From contig VWZW01004381.1 in NCBI GenBank assembly GCA_013397115.1, forward strand, positions 672,504 to 736,503: 64,000 nt of DNA. The letters run 5' to 3'. Below, piece after piece: positions 33,501 to 48,500 of this stretch (position 1 is the stretch's first letter; each line of letters opens with the position of its first letter). Below the pieces are notes generated by a model, which saw only the letters and a program-made list of their open reading frames with translations, had not been told where the DNA came from and did no database searches. The DNA is from Edolisoma coerulescens (taxonomy: Eukaryota > Chordata > Aves > Passeriformes > Campephagidae). The position numbers were made by a program, and so were the translations under genes.

Positions 33501-36500
33501 GCCAGTGGGAGAGGCTGGGGAACCCCTCGGGGAGGCCAATTTCCATGGAGCTGGAAGGAAAGAGGGATTTGGGTGAAGTGTAGACTGGGCTGGGAGGGAG
33601 AGGAGGGAGGCAGGTGGGTGACCCACAAAGGGACCACTGCTGCTGCCCTGGTGCCCCATTTGCATGAGAAACACCATGGACCTGCAGCCTGGCTCCTCAC
33701 TGGCCCAGCCATGAGACTCCATGACCCCAGGAGTCTTTTCCCACTTAGCAATTCCATGATTCTGTGACAGCAGTAACTCCTGGGAAAACCTCCCCCTCGA
33801 GCGATGATCCACAAAGCCTGGAATTCTCTGTCTGCACTTCTGCTGAGCCTCCCCTCCCCTTCCTGCCAACAGCCTCTTCCAGGAGGCAAACCCTTCACCC
33901 AGGATCAGGACAGGGACCCGCTGGCCAAGCCACGAGCCTGGGATTTGGGAGCTGAGGCTGGACACGGTGCCGAGGGACAGCCCAGCCTGCCAGCGGCGTC
34001 TTACCGGTTCACGGCCACCACGGTGGCTCCCAGCTGGTCCTGCACCAGCACGGCCACGGACACCTGGAAGCCGCTGTCGTGGAAGCCGGGGGGCAGGAAG
34101 GCGCCGTGCTCGGCCCGGCTGCCCTTGTACACGCAGAACTCGTGGAAGTGGCCGGGGCGGCGGCGCGAGGCCAGCAGGATGTACACCAGCGGCCCCTCCG
34201 CGTCCTCCGTGTCCCGCCAGCCTGCAAGGAAACCCCACAGGGCTCTGACAAGGGCACGGGGAGCTGCAGACACCGCCCCAAAGGAGCTGGCACTGCCCCC
34301 TTCCACCCCTGGGGCATCCCAGCCCGCTCAGCCCTTCAGCATGGATGGGGTTTGGAGCAACCTGGACGAGTGGGAGGTGTCCCTGACAAGGGACAAGATG
34401 GTCTTTAAAGACCCTTCCAACCCAAACCATTCCAGGATTCTCTGATGGTTCTATGGACCTGCCCTTGCTGCTGTCCCAGCAGGGGTCCCTGCTCTGGCAG
34501 ACTGTCCCCACAATGAGGACAGCTCAAGGACTGAATCAGGCTGGAGGGGTGTCTTCATTCTCTCTCAATTTCTGTGACGTTCAGGGGTTTCTCCCTGGGT
34601 GTTTGGGTTCTGTAACATTTAAGGGGATTATGAAAAATTCATTATCAAAATAAAAAGGGGGAATAACTGTGCTGAGGCTGGGAACAGCACTGGCAAAGGC
34701 CACAGCTTCTGTACAAGCCCTGCAAAGCCTGACATTAGACAGAGGCTCAACCCTCTGGCAGTTCAGCATCTCAGGAACAACTGAGCCCAGGACAGAACCT
34801 GTACAAAGGTTTCCTTGGAGCTCCCAGGAATTATGGGGACTTTCATGGGAGTGGGGCAGTTGGGAAATTCACTGTGTGTTTGCCAGTGAGTCCCAGTGAA
34901 GGTGCTGGGACTGCCACTGTGTCCTGCCTCTGTCATTTCAGCTCAAAAACAATCACTAAGAGCTGCAATTCCCACCATTCCAAAGAGGAATTAATTCCAG
35001 CATTATTCTAGATAGCTCAAAACATATCAAAGTTACAACCACATCACCCTGAACACATTTCTGCTGCTCCCCCAGTTTGGTGCCCAGCCCCCTGGAAGCA
35101 GCAGGATTCATCCCCTCCCAGCGTGGCTTCCCGGCACTGTGCACAAACAGCTCTAATCTCTAACACTGATCATTTGGGGAAATCTGGTTTCCAGAGGCAC
35201 TTAGTCCTTGGCCCAAGGCTACGGGACATCGGCCAGGCCACTTTTCCAAAGCTGGGCTCGCTGTTGCTGTCTCTGCAGCTGGTTGGGAAGGTGACTGTGG
35301 TGGGAACATCCAGCCCACACGGCAGAGACGGCCCCGCTGCCTTGTCTTTTGATTCTTCCCACATACTGTGACTCAGTTTTGGGCACCATCTTCTTTTTCC
35401 TGCACTAAAATATCAGTCCCTTCCACAAGAACTGGCCTGGCCTGGATATCACCATTCACCTACATGAGTTAGGAATTTTTAAACTGCCTGCCCGCTACCG
35501 TGAGTTTGAGAGCTCCGCAATTCGGGCACACAAAGCTGCTCATGGTCCAAACCACTGCTGAGCCCTGCCCTGGCCACCAGTGCCTTGGGGTGGGAGTTTG
35601 GGATGAAGGGAACATCTGTGGGAAGAGCAGCTAGTCATGAGGAGCAGGGGGGGCCGGCAGGTGCTCTCACCTGCACACTCGAAGTGCACCTTCGTCATCA
35701 GTGCCCTGAGGGGTCCCTTGGGGGACAGGCGGCAGGACCCCCCCACGGGGGGCTGGTTGGGCAGCAGGTCGATGGAGGCGAAGCCTTCCTCCCCCGTGGT
35801 GAGGTCTGTGATGTGCAGGGTGAAGGTGTATCCCTCGCCATCCCTCAGGGCTCCTTGCCTCAGGACCAGGTTCATCCCCGTGTCGCCGGTGGACGTGGTT
35901 GTTTTGTCCAGGATGAGGGACTTGTTCTTAAAGCTGTGAGCTGCCCACCTCTGCAAGGATGGACAGGGGAAAGATAGGAGAGGTTTGGTTTGAAGCTGAA
36001 GTTTTGTCCTTAAAATGTTTTCAGATTGAGTCTTTTATAAAAAGTAACAGATTTCTAGTGGGAGAGTCTGCCAAATTTGCAGTTGATAATTCAGCTTTAG
36101 TCTTGTGTGCTACAGCAACAAGAACTGGAACCTTTCCAAAATGTCTGGTGGGAATATTTCCACTGTGAGATCTACTTTAGTTTCTGGGATTACATCACCC
36201 TCCGACAGAATATTTCATAATACACAGTACAAAACACAGGAAATAAATGAAGGACTGGTGGAGTCTCCACGGGATACTGTGTTTTATGTGCTTCAAGCTG
36301 AACGTGGCCTGGGTGGTTACTGTTAATAGCACAAACCTACGACTGTGATAACAGGAGGAACAGTGAGATAACCAGGCAGAAAATGCCAGGTAAGGACATG
36401 CTGGGCTTGCTGGGAGCAACAGGACTTCCAGTTCTGAGACCCGCTTCACTCCACAGGCTGCAGTGGAAGCTGGAATTAGAGGAGGGCACAAGAGGAGAGA

Positions 36501-39500
36501 CTGAACCACCTCTGCTTGAGTCACCAGAATAATGGGCAAAATGCCAACCAGCAGGGAGGAAAAACCACTTTACAGATCTCTTATAGGAAAAAAAAAAAGT
36601 GGCTTTTGTGTGGAAACAGCTGGTCACTCATGGCTTTGGCTTAGAAATGACCTCACAAGGACTCAGCCAGACCTACCTGCCACTGCTTGTGGCCAGAGAT
36701 TGCTTCTCCCCTATGGCAATTTAGGTCCAGGACCTCATTTCTCTTCCCCTTTCCATCCTGACCCCTCTGCCTGCCCCCTTCTCCCAGAGCCCACCAAAGG
36801 TAAAGCAAAGCCTTGTGACTTTACCCCAAGCTTGGAGTCGTTGTGACAGTTCTGGCAGGTGCCCTCCAGGTACACGTAGGAGCTCTTGCTGACCTCGTAG
36901 ACAGACTGAGCCTTGCAGGAAACGCACTCCAGGGACACGATAGGGACTCCTCCCCTCTTGATGAACACCTGGGAAGGCAAGAGGCTCCATCAGAAGGTCT
37001 GACACCAAAACACAGACATCTAACAGGTAAGAACACACCCCAGCACCTGGTGCTGCAAGGAGGAATTGCTCTGCACCAGCCCAGTCTGTGCTAAGAAACA
37101 GCAGGAAGGGATTCCCAATGGATTTCGAGTCACATTTAAGCTGCATCTCTGCTCTTACACTGCCCAGTTCTGTCACTGGTTGGCAAGAGCCACCCAATGC
37201 CAAGCTGGGCTGATCTAGGTCATTCTGGATTTATTTATTTACACTTTTTAACAACATAAATGACTTCTGAAATGTCCCCTGGTGCTGAATTCCCAGCAAA
37301 TCCTGCTTGTGGGGATGGAAGAACCACCTTTTCCAAGGAGCAGCACATTGTTCCAGGCTTTCAGCTGGAATCTAACTGCACATCTCCAGACATCTACCAC
37401 ACCTTCCTGGCAGAGCACTCGCAGAGCTCTAGAGGCACCAGTGGCTCAGACACAACAGCAGTTGAACTCCGACCCCCGTGCTCTGTCTAAATTCCTTTAA
37501 TCCCTGAGGAAATGGGCTTGTCCAGCACTGGACTGAGCCCTCTGCCCTGGCATAATGAGTGTTATGAATTCAAAGACAGTAATGAAGACATTGTTTAACA
37601 TGGCAGACTCTTAAAAGGGGATAAACATTCCCCAGCACTGCGCTGGAGCTCCATTCATTCCGCCAGCATTTGCAGATTTCCTGCGACACTGGAAGCATTG
37701 TTTTGCGCTCCTGCGTGGAAACCAGATAGTACAGAATGTCCTTGAAAGACTATCAATTTCATTTTTTTCTTTTCATCCTGCAGCTCTGGTTTCAAACCCA
37801 GGCTGTAAGAGTTTCCACTTCCAGACTGAGTCCATCTCCAATTGCCAAGCGCACCACGATGGATGTTCCTGACATAAATTGTGCGGGTGCACTTGGTGTG
37901 GGGATTTGTGGGACGTAAACAACGTGCACTGAAAAAATCCTCCCTTAAAAAAACTTGGAAGGTGAGAAGAGAGGAACTGTTGACAGTAAAATTAAGCACT
38001 GGCTCTTAGGAAGCTCTCTGGGTAAAATGAGGGAAGAGCCTGTGGCATGTGAAGAGCTGGGACTGCTGAAGAGCGGGAAAGGAAGTTTCCTTTCTCCTAT
38101 AGAAACTTCCTTGGGAAAAGGGACTAATTTTTCCCTGTGAGGGTGGGGAGGCCCGGGTGCATGTTGCCCAGAGAAGCTGTGGCTGCCCCTGGATCCCTGG
38201 AAGTGTCCAAGGCCAGGCTGGACAGGGCTTGGAGCAACCTGGGATAGTGGAAGGTGTCCCTGCCCATGGCAGGGGGTGGCACTGGATGATCTTTAAGGTC
38301 CTTCCAACCCAACCATCCCATGACTCTGTGCCTTAGAGGTGGCTCTGCCAAGGAGAGAAGGTGACAGCTGTGTGTGGTACGTACGGTTTGGTTGGTGGCC
38401 TCGGGACTCATCCCCTCCTTCCTGACGGTGAGGTCGAACGTGTACTCCACATCTGCTTCTAATAGAGCTTTGGATATTGTGACAATTCCTTCCTTGGCAC
38501 TGAAATTCAGAGAGCACCCTGCAGCCGAGCTCTGCTTGCAAGGAGAAAAGAACTTTCAAACCCTCCTTGGTACGGGTGCACATCGGGTTAGTCCACAGCC
38601 AAAACATTCAGGTCCACACACATTCAGGTCCACACAGAGTCACTGCCACAGACCTTGCTGTGCAGTGCCACCACTGGGGTGGGAGAAACAGGGCATGTGT
38701 GGACAACAAAACACATTATCCTACTCTTCAGGTTAGTAAACAGTAGTTGGAATACTCCTGTATTTCATCTGAGTTTCAAACTTGTAGTTTACAGCAATTA
38801 ATTCTTCATTAAATACCTCATAAACATTGCCAAGCAACATAAAAAGCTCACATTAAACCAAAAGGTCCAATCCCCACACACTTCATATTTGCTATTTTGA
38901 GACAAAGCTAGAAAACGTGACGTTGTACAAGGAAAAGAGTGCCTCATTCAATCAAAAATGCTCCTGAGGTGGATTCCCATCAGGATTTGCCAGGCAGTTC
39001 TCCCTTGCCCTTCCATGAGTGCAGGGTCACACCACTTCAGCACATGAGGACAGAGACCTGCTTGTGACCACAAGACCTCTCCGAAGTCTAACGCTGTCCC
39101 CTGATGGCATTAGAGACATTTAATTTTTTTAATGGGAGAGGGACCAGAGCCCTGAGCTCCCAGACTGCATCAGCAGCTCCTTAACTCCCCCAGCGCATGG
39201 AAGCAGCAGCACTGACACTGGGAACCAGAGGCCAAGTGCCAGGGAAGCAGCAATGCCAATGCCTCCACTTCCAGAGCCAGCCCTTCTGCCTTGCCCAGGG
39301 ACACTGCACTGCACCACTCCTCACACCAATTTCTGTATCATCATCCTGAGCTGGGAAGTCAACCTTTGCAACCCTCCTTCCAGAGCAGCTCTGTTAAAGA
39401 TGCTCACAAAAGCTTCCCTCGACACCATTTCACCCCAGACATGTTTGTGGTGGAGCTGGAGCTCCAAAATGGTCACTCTGGCTGTGCAAGGCTGCTCTTA

Positions 39501-42500
39501 CCTTGGAGGAGGATGTGCAGGACCACTCGTACAACAACGGGGTCTGTTCCCCGTCATCCAAGTTTGGGTCGTAGGATTTCTCCCCATCCAAGATTAAGTC
39601 CTGAGTGTTGGACCATACACGGTATGACCCCCCATCAATGATTGGGACCAGCTTACTCGGGATCACAGTCACATTGGCAAAGATGCTTTTGGACAGCGGG
39701 GTGTCTCCAAAGGAGACAATAAACATGAAGCAGTAGTTCCCAACTTCCAGGCCGAGCTTCGGGATAACCAGCTGGGGCCTGTTCACGTCGACGTTCGGCA
39801 GCCGGATCCTGCTGGAGTCATCCAAGTTCATGCAGCTGGGTGCTCGGTAGATCTCCCACAGGTGCTCTGTCTGGTACTTGATGCACCCTCGGAGGTCAAT
39901 CTGTGCCTCCAGGTAGTTCCTCTGGGATCTCTTCATAACCACCTGCGGTGGCAGGGCCAACTCCACCTCGGGCTCCTCGCACTCCAGGACTTTGACAGTG
40001 ACAGTGAGCTGGGCTATGAAGAAGCTGATGAGATTGGTGGCATTGACCTCCACCAGGTAATCCCCAGGGCTCAGGTAAGAATAGTTGGCCACTGCAACCC
40101 TGGTGATTTGAGTGGAAGAGCCATCCCCAAAGCTCCACAAGAACTCAACGCTCCTGCTGCTGGGCACCACAATGGCTTCAAACAGGGCTGTCCTGTTGAC
40201 AAAGGCATTGGTGGCACTGAGGGACACCTGGACTATGGGATCTTGCACCTGGATGGTTCTGGTGATGTTGACACTTCCCAAGTCATTGAAGGCAATGAGG
40301 TGGATCTCCAGCAGCCCTGCAGCTTCTGGAGTGTAGGAAACGCTCTCTCCTGACGCAGCAACCACGGACCGGCCTCGCTCTTTCCACAGGCAGAATTGCC
40401 AGGAGAAGGACACGCGGGAGCCCCTCCCCACATGGGCACTGAAGCTCTTCTGCATGCCCGTGGGAATGCCCTCCTCGCAGCAGTTCAGGAGCCTGACATC
40501 CTGGATGGGCTCCAGGACAGAGATGAGCACCTGGGCATGGGCAATGCTGATCTGGTTCTGCACGGTCACGGTCACCAGATAATCGCCGCTCTTGGTGAAC
40601 TCATGGGTGTACCTGGAGCCGTTGAGCACCACGGAGTAGTCCCCACTAATGCTCACCAGGTAACTCACAGAGGTACCTGACAGCATCCTGATCTCAAAGG
40701 TGACCTGTTCCCCTGGCTTCACCACCTTCTTGCTGGCGATGACTTCCAGACCTTGAATCCTGTCCAGCACCGAGATGTTCCTGCTGGCCAGAGCCCAGCT
40801 TATGTCGTTGGATGCGTTCAGATGGACCGTGTACAACCCTGCCATGAGGAACGTGACTGCCACGGACTGGCCACTCAGCGTGCCATTTGGCACCTCCCAC
40901 AGCCACGTCACTTCAGTCCCTCTCTGCAGCTCCCCCTCAAAGACCACTGTGGAGCCTGAAGAGACATACCTACAGTCCAGCTCTGCTGTCCCTATACTCA
41001 GCCCCTCGATTACCTCCTCCACACAGACAGAAACTGTGGCATTGGTTGAATTCAGCTTGTTTTCTGCTCCAACGATGACCTCAATCATTCCAGGGCTTTG
41101 GAAGGAGTGTATAATAAAGGGTTCAGAGGTGACAGGAGAGGAGCCGTCCTCCAGGTACCACACGTACGTGATGCCAGTGCCACTGGTTATGGTGGCACTT
41201 ATGTTCACAGAGGCATTAATAGCAGCTGGGTTGGGGAAGGCGTAGGGCTTTAGGACACCGAGGCTTTCAATGAACTCCAGTGTCCTGTTGGCAGTGGCAC
41301 CGCCCAGCATGTTGGTGGCCTTCAGGTAGACAGTGTAGTTCCCAGCTTCCAGGATGCTCAAGGGGAAGATTTTCCCAGTGAAGGTCTGCACAGCATTGCC
41401 ATCCCGTTGGACTACCCAGCTGTAGGAGATGTTTGTGCCCTCTCTCACTACGGCCTGCAAATGGAGTGTTTTGTTAGTCGGGAAATACATGTCCTCCACC
41501 AGGTCACTGCTGGCCACCTGCAGGCCCTCGATCTGCTCCAGGACGAAGACGTAGATGCTGTCCTGCAGCGAGCTGATCTTGTTCTCTGCCGTCACAATGA
41601 CGTTGAATGTGCCCACGGAGCGGAAGGTGTAGGAAATGGTGGAGGAGCCTTGGATGGGAGTGCAGCGATCGCAGAGGATCCACGAGTAGCGGATGGCAGT
41701 GCCAGCCACCAGGGTGGCTACAAAACTCACGGACCCATTCAAGGGCACCACTGTCCTGCTGGCATTAACGGTCAGGCCAAAGAGCCGCTGCTTCACATTG
41801 ATATCGATGGTGGTCTCGTTGGAGCTCACATCGTTCTGCCCCATCACTGTAATGCTGTAGTGGCCTGTGCTATTGTAGGAGTGGGTGGCCACTTGCCCAG
41901 GCTGGACAGTGCCATCCCCAAAGTCCCAGCAGTAACTCACTTTGGTTCCGTTCATGCTGGCAGAGAACAGGTAGATCTGGTTCACCTCCAGAACATCTGT
42001 CCCGTTATACTCAATCTTTGCTACCCCAACTGGCTCCTGGACCTCCACAAACGCCGTGTCGTTGTTGAAAGAGACATTGTTGGAGACGGTCACCGTCACC
42101 AGGAAGACCCCTGTGTTCTTGTAGGTGTAGGTCACTTCAGTCCCACTTGACCTGGTGGACTCATTGTTGCCGAAATCCCAGCGGTAGCGGTACTGGTAGG
42201 GAGGCACAGCACTGACCTGGAAGGTGGTCTCTTCCCCGAGCCTCACAAACTGCTTGGAAGGCAGGAGGGTGACATTGAGGATCTCCGGCTCCACACAGAC
42301 ACTGGTGAAATAGTGAGCCTTGTTAAAGCTGCTGGAGAGGGTCAGGGAGAGCGGGAACGTCCCGCTCCGGGTGAAGTTGTGCATCACCACAGGGTTCCCG
42401 CTGACTGTGACATTGGACGAGCCGTCTCCAAAAGTCCAGTCAAAGATGTACTCCTCAGGATTCCCTGTCACGTAGGCGGTGAGCTGCACGTCCGGGTGCT

Positions 42501-45500
42501 CCAGGATGCAAGAAGTGGGCTCTATTTTGAGTACTTCCAGGACAAATATCCGGACAGGAATCACCTGGGAGACAGAGTTCACAGGATTCACAGCTGTCAC
42601 ATTCACAGTGCAGTTGATGTCCTTTATGTACACGTGTTCCACCACTGGCACCTGACTCCTCAGCACTGTCCCGTCCCCCATATCGAATATCCAGGTGATG
42701 CTGTCCCCAGTCTGCACAGAAGCGTTAATGGTGACGGCTGCTCCCAGCTCCGCAGCCTCGTCCGCAGAAACACAGAGCCCCGTTATCTCCTCAAACACCT
42801 GGTAGCCCTCCACGGTCTCCACGCTGCTCACGGTGTTGTTGGCTGTCACGGTGATGTTGTACACCCCTCTGCGGGGGTAGCTGTAGGTCACTGTGGGCTG
42901 GATCTCTGTGAGCAGGGAGGACCCATCCCCGAAGTCCCAGGTGTACACGACGCCATACGGGGATGGCAGAGGAGTGGCTCGGAAGGTGACCAGCTGGCCC
43001 ACGACCAAAACATTCTCCTCTGCCTCCACCTTCACATCAATCAGGTAACTGTGGACGTGAACTGGGCTCAGGTGGGTGAGGTTCTCGTACTGGTTGGACA
43101 CAACAACCATCAGGACATATTCTCCTGCATTGGGAGAGAGCAGAACAAGGGCAGTGTGAGGACATGCCTGTCAACAGCTTCTCAGTGCTGTGATGGTGTG
43201 GGGGGGTGTGACAGGGGCTGCAGGAGACACTCTGCTCCTGTGCTGTGCACACCCTGGCTGGGCTGCCCTGCTCTAGCCCGGGACCAGCAGGAATTACATC
43301 GGGTCATGTGCGTGGGGACCAAACACCAAGAAAGGAGCCTATCCAACAGGTAGAGAGAAAAGATTTTCTGCTCACCCACAGAACAGACCCTTCCTGCTGC
43401 CCACCCCTCCCGCCGGCCCGGTGCTCGCCTGCCCCTCGTCCTTCTGCTGAGACTGCCCAAAAAGGGGTTGTGTGTGGTGGACCTGCTTCTTACAGAGTGG
43501 CCAAACTTCCCTGGGAAACAGAGTTACAGAGGATGGCAACTGCTGGAGACTTCTAGTCACTCTGGCTGTTTGCTCAGGAATGAGGCAATGACTTCCAAGT
43601 TCTGGTTCTATTGGAAGGTGCGTTGTACACCCCTCATACCAAAAATGCCTGAGCCCCTTCTTCCCCAAAGAACTTTGTTGAGCATACCTGGGTCTTGGTA
43701 GATGTGTGAAACGTTGTGCTCAATGACAACCTCATGGACATTGGGATCAGGAACAAGGAAAGACTTGTTGTAGGGAGGGTTGAACAGGTATGTCTCCTGG
43801 ACACCATCTCCAAAATCCCACCTGGAGAAACAGGCAAACCATGTTACACTGCACAACAGGAGAATCACGGAAATCCCAGAGGAATCCTGGCCTGTCTTTC
43901 AGGTCAGGGCTGGGTTTTCCAAAAAAACCACAGAAAGTAGAATGTCAAGTATCAAAGCAGTAGCTGTGCTGAGAGGAGCACAGCACTGGTAAGAAGACGA
44001 AGAACCCAAATTAAAGCAGTGCTGTAACACTTTAAAAGAAAAGGATTTCAGCCTGAACTACAGGTGTGTGACCGGCCCCCACTCACAGGGATTTCACATT
44101 AACTAAACAGCAGCTGAGATGGACCAGCTGGCCCTGGGAAGAGAAACAGTGCAGGCAAGGTAAGATGTGCACAGAAAAATCCTAAGTTTGGGCAAGCAGC
44201 AAAGGACTCACAGGAACAGAGCCTCCACAGCCGAGTCCACGTGAACCCTGGCGCTGAGCTCCACGCTGCTGTTCTGGGGCAGCACTGGCAGGACACCCAC
44301 CACGCTCAGGTTCTTCATCCTGTTCATCATCTCCACCGTCACATTGTAGTTGACTGTGAAGTTGCTGACGTGGTTGGAGGCAGTGAGCTGGGAAGGACAG
44401 TGGGACAAGGAATGGGTTTGGGGCCCCTTGCTGCGGGGATCATCCTCCGAGTGGGGTTTTGCTGGACTGAAGAAGCACCACCAGGTAGGTGAGCAGGTCA
44501 GGGCAGAGAGAGTGGCCACATCTTCACCGCTACAGCCAGTCCAAGAAAGGACTGGTGCTACAGCAAGAGAACAAGGAGAGCAGCTTCTCATCCTGAGGCT
44601 CCTCTGGCTGTGAACTTGCCAGCTGCCCCTTTGCCTGCTCCAATGTGCCCTGCAGCTCCAGCTGCTGAGCACAGGCTCCTGCTGCCCCAAACGGGACAAG
44701 ACCCATCCAATTTCCTTGGGACAGTGGCAGAAAAGTGACTTCAAGCACATAGCGGGGATGGGAGAGGCTCATAAAACCAAGCACACGAAGTGCAGCTCCA
44801 GGATCCTGGTGTGGTGGGCACAGAGAGGGAGAGCAAGGCTGGGCAGAGGAGGGAAAGGGACGCAAGAGACTGAAGAGACATGACAGAAGTAGGGCAGAAT
44901 CCTCAAGATTTTCTAGGCATGTAACACTGACAAAGCATCTTCACCTTCTCACCTGCAGGAGAGCTGAGCTGCTGGCAGAGGGATCCTTCAAGCCCACTGG
45001 AACAGACCTCCCACCCCAGCAGGTAAGAGAAGCTCGTGTCTAGGCTTCTGTGGATCTGCTGCACCAAACCCAGAGCCCCCCAGGCTAACGGCACCTTGGC
45101 AGCTCTGTAAGTGAAAGCAGCCCAGGCCCTCAGCACAGAGCTTCACCCAGCAAATTAGTGCTGCACCAAGCAAATTAGTGCGAGCGTGGCCTCGGGGCTG
45201 GGCTGGTGTCTGCTCTGGAGGCCAAGAGTCACCCTGAGAGCAAATCCAGCACCTTGGACCAGAGCAGACTCTGCAGGGCACAACACAGAAAGATGTTCTG
45301 GCCAGAGATACTCCTGTTCCACAAGAGACGCCTCCCTCGGCCCAGACTCTGCTCCATCCTCCAGGGGCCATGGCAAAACCCACCGTTCCAGTCTGCACCA
45401 GGAGAAAGAGAACAGGACAGAGAACACAGGAGCTCATGGGAGAAGCTTTGTCCTGCCTATGGAAGTCTTATGATGCATCCTGCCTCTGCCAGGTTCTGAA

Positions 45501-48500
45501 TCCAGATCTCCTGCCTGCCAGAGCCGGGGCTCCCTGCTAATTCCTCCTGGGGAGGAGGAGGAAACACAGACACTCCATGAACAGAAAGGGGAACTTGGAG
45601 AAAAGAGGAGAAAGCAAAGAGGAGGAACACAGCAAAGTAATGTAAGAGTAGAAGAAACTATCTGCATTTGCAAGAGCAGCTCAGTGAGAAATAGCAGATG
45701 AGCACAGTGAAAACCTCAACTCAACTCTGCCTTCTCTCCCTGCTGCTTTTCCTGAGGAGTTTGTGGGATGAGATGGAAACCCAGGGGTGAAATGGTATCA
45801 TGGGAAAGGCCTTGGCTTACCGAAAGCTTGTACACAGCTGGGCTTTGGTAGATAACGTTGAAGACAACATTGTAAAAAGTGAAAGATGGCTTATCATCTA
45901 CTGTCCATCGGAAAGTCACATCTGACCCAGCTTCCATCACAGGGATGTAGCTCTGAAAGGCACGAGAACATTTCACACTAGTGCAAGAGAAAAGCATGCC
46001 CAGCACTTCCCAGGAGATCTCCAGCTGAACTGGAGAGGGAGCAGAGCCAGACTGGGAGGCCCCCACACCTGCAGTGCCCTCAGAGCATGGCACAGAGGTG
46101 ACAGATCATCTGCGGCTCTGCTGCTGATGGAGAAATGCAGACCCTGACTCCGTAAACCCCCAGCAGAGCCAGGAGCAGACCCCACACTCCCTGCTCTCAC
46201 AGCCCAGCACTCTGCTCTTATGATCAGGTCTCTCTTACTGACTAAAAAACCTTCTGAAATCTTTGCAGAAACAGCCTGGCTTTAGCTACACCTCTAAGCT
46301 GAGCCTCTGACCCTTGTCCAGGGATGGTGCCTGACCCAAAGGCTGAAGGGGTTGGACACAGCAGGTCCCTCCTCACTCCAACAGTGCCTCCTGAGCAGCC
46401 TGTGGCAACAGGAAGGGTGAGACCAAGAGGTGCAGGCACAGGATCTGCCAGAAGCAGCCAGAGCTTGTACAGAGCATTCGGGGCAGTTACTGAGCAGCTT
46501 CCCAGGGCTGTAGTTCTGGGGATGGGGGACTGGAGAAAACAAGACTACAAACACCGGAGGAACTCCAAGACTCGGAGGAGGGAAACATTTCTACAGCTTC
46601 AGCCAGCTGATGTAAGGATTTAGCAGAGCAAATCTAAACACCTCAAGGAATGACTACCTCGAAAAGGCAAAACAAGGTAAATACTGGCCTTTCCTAATGC
46701 CCCCGGTGTCCTGGGGAACTGGACAGGCAGTATTCCCTTGCAGAAGGCACTGTCTTACCTCGGGGGGTCCACGTGGACATGCAGCTGAGCTGCCTTCCTG
46801 CTGGAGAGCACCAGTGCTGGTGCCACAAGCTGTGTCTGCAGCAGCGCGGGCAGCACAGCCTGGCAGCTTAGCAGCAAGCAGTGCTCCCCTGCCCCGCCGC
46901 CCCCGAGCCAAACACACCCCTGACAGCTACAGGTGAGGGCTAAACCCACGAGGGATGGGTTCAGAGCAGCAGCAAACACTCACCACCCGTGTGTTCACCA
47001 GGACTCTGCTCTCAGGGTCAGGGGTGGCCCTCAGCCCGCGGATGGGCTCCTCCACCTTCACCGTGACCGTGATGTTCTGGGAGCTCACCGCGTTCTCCGC
47101 AACGAGCACGTGGGTGCTGACACCCTCCCCGAGGCCGCCCAGCTGCACCACAGCAAACCAGGTGTCGTTGGTCTCCCTGGTACACAGCGGGGCCACGGCC
47201 GCCGGACAGGTCGCCACGAAGGGCACGGTGCGGTTGTCCCCCAGCCAGCTGGCCGTGGCGTTGACCCCCGAGGACAGCTTGACCACCAGCGTGGTGTGGT
47301 TGGTGGGCAGGTACACCCTGGAGCCCTGGGGGGCGGGGTGGATGACACGCAGGCCGGACACCCGGGAGGCCACCCGGAAGCTGCAGGACAGGTTGGCACT
47401 GAAGACCCCGTTGCCCACGCTGGCTCGGACCGTGTAGTGACCGGGGTGCTCCAGCCCCGCGTTGTGGGGGCTGAGCAGCGGCACCAGCTGCTCCTCGGCG
47501 TAGCGCACCCAGACAGAGCACACAGTGCTGTTTGTCCAGAGGGGATCCACGGAGCTGTCGGACGGGCCCGGTGCCCACTCGGAGGAGTTCCTTCTGTACA
47601 GGGAGCTGGCACTGGGGTGGCACTGGAGGAACGACCCCGAGCCTGCGTTGTGCTGGATGCTGAAAACATCCCCAGCCCTGACAAAGATGTTTTCTTTACT
47701 GAATGTGACCTGCAGAGAGAGGAGACGTTTTGGATTAATGCCTCACGTTAAGAGCACTCAACCCCAACTCCTGCCCAGGCAAAATGCTGGATTTCCTGCC
47801 AGGTGGGAACCAACAGAAATGGATCCCAACACAGCATGGGGAGACCTTTCACCACTCCACCCTCCTTGGCGTCTCTGAATCAAATGTGCCGACACAGAAA
47901 TCAGCTTTATGCTCCATCTCCACCGTGTTAATGCCATGGGAATAGCCCATGGAATGTGCACAGCCTTTTCATGGAATCACGGAATGGTTTGGGTGGGAAG
48001 GGAGCTTAAAGCCCGTCCTGTTCTATCCCCAGCCATGAGCAGGGACACCTTCCACCATCCCAGGTTGCTCCAAGCCCTGCCCAACCTGGCCTTGGACACT
48101 TCCAGGGATCCAGGGGAAGCCACAGCTTCTCTGGGCACCCTGTGCCACCTGCTTTTGACCCTTCTGACCAACTGTGCTTGGCACAGGGGACTGCAGGGAA
48201 CCCACAGCCCATGTGACACTGGGCACATTCCAATGGACTTCAGTGGCTCCATCTGCCAAATGGGAACAACCCAAACTTACCCAAAGCCCTCAGGAGAAAA
48301 CTGCCCCACCTACTCACTGGTTACAGCAGTAAACACTGACCTGATACTGGGAAGAGGGGCCAGCTGGTACTGTAAAGAGGAATTCCTTGAGGAGTTCATA
48401 GCTGGACTGGCTGTCGTTGGGCTGCAGGGACCCAGGGGCAGGGCTGCTGCCAAAGGAACTGTTGGCACACTCGGTCCCATTGCAGCAGTTGTTGTGGGAT

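Noticed and set aside
37655..37999. Minus-strand open frame (VFLREDFFSARCLR...) with splice-like edges in PKD1 intron 16
   Set aside because: Exons 16 and 17 join in frame without it (ATNQT to VFIKRG), the order of conserved motifs leaves no room, and it matches no polycystin segment that I recognise.
39862..43353. Several + strand ORFs of 160-346 codons opposite PKD1 exon 15
   Set aside because: They mirror the highly constrained minus-strand exon. No splice, start or domain evidence on the + strand.
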